Below are positions 39,750 to 43,813 of a DNA stretch of 43,813 nt, in pieces. The translations under genes and the position numbers were made by a program. Origin of the DNA: an uncultured Flavobacteriaceae bacterium (GTDB lineage: Bacteria > Bacteroidota > Bacteroidia > Flavobacteriales > Flavobacteriaceae); NCBI GenBank assembly GCA_937901915.1, contig CALGUD010000097.1, forward strand, positions 1 through 43,813. The letters are read 5' to 3'. Below the pieces are notes generated by a model. That model saw only the letters and a list, made by a program, of their open reading frames with translations, made no database searches and was not told the origin of the DNA. How positions within the stretch are numbered: the stretch's first letter is position 1; every line of letters starts with the position of its first letter.

Positions 39750-40151
39750 TTATTTATCATTAATGTAAAGATTATAATCCCCTCCATTAATTAAAGATGC
39801 CTTGGGAGTTTCTCTGAGTAAATACACAAAATTATTGTAGACAGTATTATTTACATTGACGGGTATAACCTTTCTTTCATATAAATTAAAATCGGGATCA
39901 TTTATACCTTCGTAAACATCGAGTATTTCAAAAATAACATTACTGTTTGATGATAGTTGATACACTTCACCAAAAACTTTATGTTTTGAATCTTCTTGAT
40001 AAATTGCACCGGGATAACTTCCCAAATCAAACAAAAGTCCGTTAAAACGGGCTTTAGCTATTAATTGGGCATTTTTTCTTAAATAAAGAGCCATAGAGTT
40101 ATTAAAGCCAGACATTAATGTGCCATATGTAAATAAATAAACAGGCTTCAT
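39750..40151 (-). CDS. gamma-glutamylcyclotransferase-like (AIG2/GGCT) protein
   Basis: The 133-residue protein begins with LFTYGTLMSGFNN (YGTLM at 9-13), the substrate-binding loop of the GGCT-like fold. It has ARFNGLLFDLGSYPGAI and GEVYQLSS, then LDVYEGIND with E81 as the likely catalytic acid. Family members release 5-oxoproline from gamma-glutamyl peptides or amines; the exact substrate is not predictable. It follows the ChbG-like gene by 15 bp and probably shares its transcript. It is convergent with recQ, with terminators in the 266-bp gap. Confidence 0.85.
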   Translation of the reverse strand: MKPVYLFTYGTLMSGFNNSMALYLRKNAQLIAKARFNGLLFDLGSYPGAIYQEDSKHKVFGEVYQLSSNSNVIFEILDVYEGINDPDFNLYERKVIPVNVNNTVYNNFVYLLRETPKASLINGGDYNLYINDK

Positions 40152-40166
40152 TTACGATAATTCAGC

Positions 40167-41093
40167 TTATTTCTTCTTTATCAGCTTATCCCCAATTTCT
40201 TTCCAGGTAATTAATTTTATATTTTCTTCTTCAATAATTTTCTTGCATTCATCACTGGTGAAAAAGTCAAAATCATCCTGACGCCACTCGGCAGCCCAGT
40301 ATTTTCTATATATGGAAACATGTTGCATTTCATTGTTATTATAAGCAGGATGGATTACAAGTGCATGTGTTCCGGGTTTTAAGTTTCTTAAAATAGTGGT
40401 GTAACGCTTTGCTAATCCGCCTTCCTGGTCAAAATGTTGGGCACCGGCACTGTAAACATTGTCTAAAACTATATCATCCTCTTTTATCTGGTCTCTAAAA
40501 CTTTTTGGAAGACCTCCGAGAGTCAGCATAACCGGTATTTTATAGTCCCTCCCCAGCTTTAAATATAATTTGAAATAATTGATGTCCGTATATATAATAC
40601 AACCCATGTGTATATCTATATGGGTGGGATTGATCCCATTATTTACAGCAAGGTCTATCTGTGCTCTGAATTCCCTTTCAACGTCTTTATATTTTGCGTT
40701 ATTTTCCAGGTCAGCACAGTTGTCATAAAAATAACCATTGTAATCTATTAGACTAGGGGCCTCCGTAATAGGTCCCCATTTGTAATTTACCCATTCACAT
40801 GTAAGGGTCAGGTGAACTCCTATATCTAAATTTGGACGTATCTTTTTATATTCTGCAACTTCTAAAAACCATGGTGAAGGCACTACTACACTCGTAGAGC
40901 TTACCATGCCGGTTTCTAGAGCAGTGAAGCTTGCATGGTTGGCAGAATGCGCAACTCCGAGGTCATCCGCATGTACAATAAGTAACTTGTCATCTTTGGA
41001 ATAACCTAATCTCTCTGCCAGGGTAAGTGATGATTGGCTAAATGAAAGAAAAGGAATAATGAGCCATACAATTTGGAATAATCTTAAATTCAT
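40167..41093 (-). CDS. ChbG/YdjC-like carbohydrate deacetylase, exported
   Basis: The 308-residue protein has a signal peptide (about 1-20, ending FLSFSQ) and a YdjC/ChbG TIM-like barrel. The metal site is visible as HADDLGV (H41, D43, D44), H94 (IGVHLTL) and H158/H162 (THIDIH). E. coli ChbG deacetylates chito-oligosaccharides in the cytoplasm; this one is exported, so it more likely trims N-acetyl groups of glycans outside the inner membrane. It sits between the broken PD40 gene (37 bp upstream) and the GGCT-like gene (15 bp downstream), all on minus. Confidence 0.85.
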   Translation of the reverse strand: MNLRLFQIVWLIIPFLSFSQSSLTLAERLGYSKDDKLLIVHADDLGVAHSANHASFTALETGMVSSTSVVVPSPWFLEVAEYKKIRPNLDIGVHLTLTCEWVNYKWGPITEAPSLIDYNGYFYDNCADLENNAKYKDVEREFRAQIDLAVNNGINPTHIDIHMGCIIYTDINYFKLYLKLGRDYKIPVMLTLGGLPKSFRDQIKEDDIVLDNVYSAGAQHFDQEGGLAKRYTTILRNLKPGTHALVIHPAYNNNEMQHVSIYRKYWAAEWRQDDFDFFTSDECKKIIEEENIKLITWKEIGDKLIKKK

Positions 41094-41130
41094 AATTGAT
41101 ATATTTTTTCAGTTGTAATAATAGGTAAAA

Positions 41131-42014
41131 TTATCGGTATTGGTTAATAATATCACTACTTACCCAATAAATATCTTTGTTAGATGTAAAGAATAAGTAT
41201 TTACCGTCTTTTGTCACGAATGGACATAGTTCGTGATATTCACTGTTTATGGATTCTCCCATATTCTTGGATTCAGACCATATTCCATCTTTATTTTTAA
41301 AACTAATATACAAATCTCCTAACCCAAAACCTTCTTTTCCAGTAGCACAAAATATTAAATAGGATTCATCCGGGGCTATAAACGCATCGGCTTCATAATT
41401 TTTTGTATGGAATTCTCAAATTTTCCATCAACTTCATTTGAAAAATAAATATTAAAATCACGTTTATTTTCTCTTTCAGCGTTTTTATTAGAAGCAAAAT
41501 ACATGGTGCCCTTACTGGTGAATGAAATATAATACTCATTTTTATTGGTATTAATATTTTGGCCGGCATTTATTGGTTTTGACCAACCATTCCTTTCTTT
41601 AACAGAATACCATATATCGTAGTCTTTTTTATTTTTACCTCCTTCTAACGGCCTATCGGATATATAATACAACCTGTCTTCATCCGGTGAAAGAAAAGGG
41701 TCATTATAGCTATATGTATCATGGGAGATAATAACTTCAGGGTTAGTCCAAATGCTGCCTTGAAGCTTTGTATATCTTATTTCTGCTTTACCATTAATAT
41801 CTACACCATAAAAAAATTCAGTTCCGTCTTCAGAGAATACAGAACCAAATTCATGTTGATCATGTTTTGAAATAATTTCCGAAGCAAAAATTTCCGGAGT
41901 TAAAGAAGGAGGGTTTTGTTTTAAATATTTAAAAGCTTCGTGTGTTTGACCAACACAAGAAAATACCACAATCAGGAAAAAAAAAGATGACAATTTTTTA
42001 ATTAATATACTCAT
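41131..42014 (-). pseudogene. PD40 beta-propeller lipoprotein, frameshifted
   Basis: From ATG 42014 the frame encodes a lipoprotein-type signal (MSILIKKLSSFFFLIVVFSC) and propeller blades with FSEDGTEFFYGVD, DPFLSPDEDRLYYISDRP and ISFTSKGTMYFASN. It then hits a stop at 41376, shortly after FENSIQK. One extra A in the coding-strand run of six (41399-41404) restores the frame: NYEADAFIAPDESYLIFCA and the rest through SSDIINQYR, ending at 41131. With that base the gene would have 294 codons plus stop. Whether this is a real mutation, slippage or a sequencing error cannot be told. PD40 proteins are often envelope-associated. Confidence 0.8.
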
Positions 42015-42028
42015 TACTAAAAATGTAG

Positions 42029-42048
42029 ATTCAAACATCTATTTGAAT
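42029..42048. promoter_or_regulatory. inverted repeat between the PD40 gene and the TonB receptor gene
   Basis: ATTCAAA (42029-42035) and TTTGAAT (42042-42048) form a perfect 7-bp inverted repeat with a 6-nt loop, 15 bp upstream of the PD40 ATG in the divergent region. A TATTTTTA -7-like sequence for the PD40 gene lies just upstream. It could be an operator or a leader hairpin. The remainder of 42049-42161 shows no clear signal. Confidence 0.35.
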
Positions 42049-42161
42049 AGGTTTTTTAAAAATACGCAATTCATCCTTACAATTCTACAATTCGGTAACT
42101 CTCTTTGGTAAAATTTGTTTACCGGACGGACTTTTACACCCTCAATTTAAAACCTATAGCA

Positions 42162-43813
42162 ATGAAATTTTTCTCAACACTTATTTTATATTTCCTATTT
42201 TTTAATTTATTGAATGCCCAGACTCTTATTTCAGGTAAGGTAACTGACAACAAAGGGATCCCGATAGAAGGTGCTAATGTATATTTAGATGGCACCTATG
42301 ACGGCGCAACAACAGATACTCAAGGAGCTTTTAATTTTACAACTGATGAAACCGGCACTCAAACAATAATAATCTCTTATATATCTTTTGAAACTTATAG
42401 TTTAACTGTAAATGTATCTGCCTTGAATGCCCTTGTTATAAAGCTGAGGGAAGAAATAAACGAACTGAGCGGGGTTGTAATAAGCGCCGGGACTTTTGAA
42501 GCAGGTGACAACAGTAAAGTATCAGTCCTGACCCCTATGGATGTAGTGACAACAGCCAATGCACTCGGTGATTTTATTGGCGCTCTTCAAACACTTCCCG
42601 GTACAAGCACAGTGGCCGAAGACGGCCGGCTCTTTGTACGAGGGGGTGAAGCTGAGGAAACACAGATTTTTATTGATGGAATTCGGGTTTTTACTCCATT
42701 TACGCCAACACCTAATAATATTCCAACCAGGGGAAGATACTCTCCGTTTTTATTTAAAGGTATAACTTTTTCAACAGGAGGGTATTCTGCTGAGTACGGA
42801 CAGGCATTATCCAGTGTGCTGTTGCTAAACTCAATAGACCAACCTGAACAGGAAAAAACAGATATAAGTATTATGAGTGTAGGGGCAGGTCTGGGTAATA
42901 CCCGGATGTGGGGTGAAAATTCATTAAGTATTAATGCATCTTATACTAATTTAGAGCCTTATTTTTCTTTATTAGAAACCCGGAATACATGGAATAAGGC
43001 TCCAGAAGCAGCATCTGGCGAAGCTGTATATAGATATAAACTGGATAATGGAATGATTAAACTGTATTCTGCATTTGATATTTCATCTTTAGACATAGAA
43101 CAGAATGATATAAATTTTGAAAGCCCGGTACGATTTAAGTTAAACAACAACAACTTATATTTTAACGGATCCTACAAAGGTTTTTATAATAATGACTGGT
43201 CATTGCATACGGGAGCTAGCTACACACGTGCTGCTAATAATATGAAAATTATTGAAGATGACATTGATAATACAGAACATTCTTTTCATGTGAAAGCCAA
43301 AGTTAAAAAGTCATTCAGTAATCGTTTCAGTATAAATTTTGGGACAGAATATTTTTTAACGGATTTTAATGAAGATTATAATCTGGAAAATGGATTTACT
43401 GACAATGCTGGTTTTGAAAACCATTTAGGAGCAGCTTATGCAGAGGGAGATATATTTTTTTCTAAGAATTTTGCTGCTAAAGTAGGGGTTAGAGGTGAAT
43501 TTTCAGAATTGTTAGAAGAGTTTACCGTTTCGCCAAGATTATCAATAGCCTATAAAACAAGTGAAAAAGGTCAGGTATCTATAGCGTATGGCGATTTCTA
43601 TCAAAATCCAAATATGAACTTTCTTAAGTATGCTTTTGACATAAAGTCTGAAAAAACATCTCATTATATACTTAATTACCAGTTAAATAAGGATGGACAG
43701 ACTTTCCGTGCAGAGGCTTATTATAAAGAGTATAACAACCTTATTAAGTATGACACAGAATTAGCCCAATTTGATTCTAATTATAATAATAACGGGTACG
43801 GGCATGCAGCCGG
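42162..43813 (+). CDS. TonB-dependent outer-membrane receptor, 3' end outside window
   Basis: The frame opens at ATG 42162 and stays open to the last base (about 550 residues visible). A signal peptide (MKFFSTLILYFLFFNLLNAQ) is followed by a carboxypeptidase-regulatory-like domain (ISGKVTDNKGIPIEGANVYL, about 23-105). A plug domain follows (ANALGDFIGALQTLPG, RLFVRGGEAEETQIFIDG, GGYSAEYGQALSSVLLL), then beta-barrel strands with alternating aromatic residues. It lacks the SusC-type long plug motifs, so a siderophore, vitamin or small-ligand receptor is more likely than a glycan importer; the ligand is unknown. It is divergent from the PD40 gene. Confidence 0.9.
   Translation, partial: MKFFSTLILYFLFFNLLNAQTLISGKVTDNKGIPIEGANVYLDGTYDGATTDTQGAFNFTTDETGTQTIIISYISFETYSLTVNVSALNALVIKLREEINELSGVVISAGTFEAGDNSKVSVLTPMDVVTTANALGDFIGALQTLPGTSTVAEDGRLFVRGGEAEETQIFIDGIRVFTPFTPTPNNIPTRGRYSPFLFKGITFSTGGYSAEYGQALSSVLLLNSIDQPEQEKTDISIMSVGAGLGNTRMWGENSLSINASYTNLEPYFSLLETRNTWNKAPEAASGEAVYRYKLDNGMIKLYSAFDISSLDIEQNDINFESPVRFKLNNNNLYFNGSYKGFYNNDWSLHTGASYTRAANNMKIIEDDIDNTEHSFHVKAKVKKSFSNRFSINFGTEYFLTDFNEDYNLENGFTDNAGFENHLGAAYAEGDIFFSKNFAAKVGVRGEFSELLEEFTVSPRLSIAYKTSEKGQVSIAYGDFYQNPNMNFLKYAFDIKSEKTSHYILNYQLNKDGQTFRAEAYYKEYNNLIKYDTELAQFDSNYNNNGYGHAA

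Overview
The window looks like chromosomal DNA from a marine-type Flavobacteriaceae (Bacteroidota). The base composition is AT-rich. Several genes have TAnnTTTG -7 promoter elements instead of sigma70 -10 boxes. Families typical of the phylum are present: DUF5606, DUF4105/Lnb, a TonB receptor with a carboxypeptidase-like N-terminal domain, and a recQ-kdsD-tatC-lptB block. I saw no rRNA, tRNA, CRISPR array or complete insertion sequence. The left edge holds the tail of an unidentified gene, possibly a transposase. The right edge cuts a TonB-dependent receptor.

Layout. 1-4.5 kb: gene remnant and repeats, then nucleoid-associated protein, pRiA4b-like protein, heme A synthase and CCA-adding enzyme, all on minus. 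4.5-5.6 kb: six palindromic repeat units around a small GxxExxY (PD-(D/E)XK-like) gene, which is bracketed by two ~175-190 bp direct repeats; one repeat unit contains the GTG start of cca. 5.6-13.5 kb: TsaC/Sua5-type enzyme followed by a surface-glycan cluster (two GT4, two GT2, one GT9, a CDP-glycerol phosphotransferase-like protein, a LicC-like nucleotidyltransferase and a LicD-like protein), suggesting an LPS-core or glycan decorated through phosphodiesters. 13.6-16.4 kb: dapD, ruvX, def and a DUF5606 protein. 16.5-18.8 kb: a compact DinB / TANGO2-like NRDE / ATP-grasp operon of unknown purpose. 18.8-23.2 kb: sialate O-acetylesterase, mazG, a YafQ-type toxin-antitoxin pair and a MATE exporter.

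23.2-29.4 kb is the accessory stretch. It holds a CocE-type hydrolase lipoprotein and a ConA-like lipoprotein, divergent from a protein with a cytoplasmic DNA-binding-like domain, one membrane helix and a ConA-like outer domain. A secreted SH3 protein coupled to a small membrane protein follows, then an orphan protein with a HEPN-like R-x5-H motif. 29.6-39.7 kb is mostly housekeeping: ABC-F ATPase, Lnb-type protein, pssA, an exported hypothetical, lptB, tatC, kdsD and recQ. The RecQ lacks the usual zinc-binding cysteines, and its 3' side carries a duplicated hairpin/terminator. 39.7-43.8 kb: gamma-glutamylcyclotransferase-like protein, ChbG/YdjC-like deacetylase, a PD40 propeller gene broken by one base in a homopolymer, and the TonB receptor.

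The envelope is the main theme: kdsD (Kdo precursor), lptB (LPS export), the glycan cluster, pssA (phospholipid), Lnb-type protein (lipoprotein acylation) and TatC. The least explained assemblies are the DinB/NRDE/ATP-grasp operon, the membrane-tethered HTH/ConA locus and the repeat-bracketed GxxExxY cassette. All functional statements rest on reading motifs and context; no database search was run.
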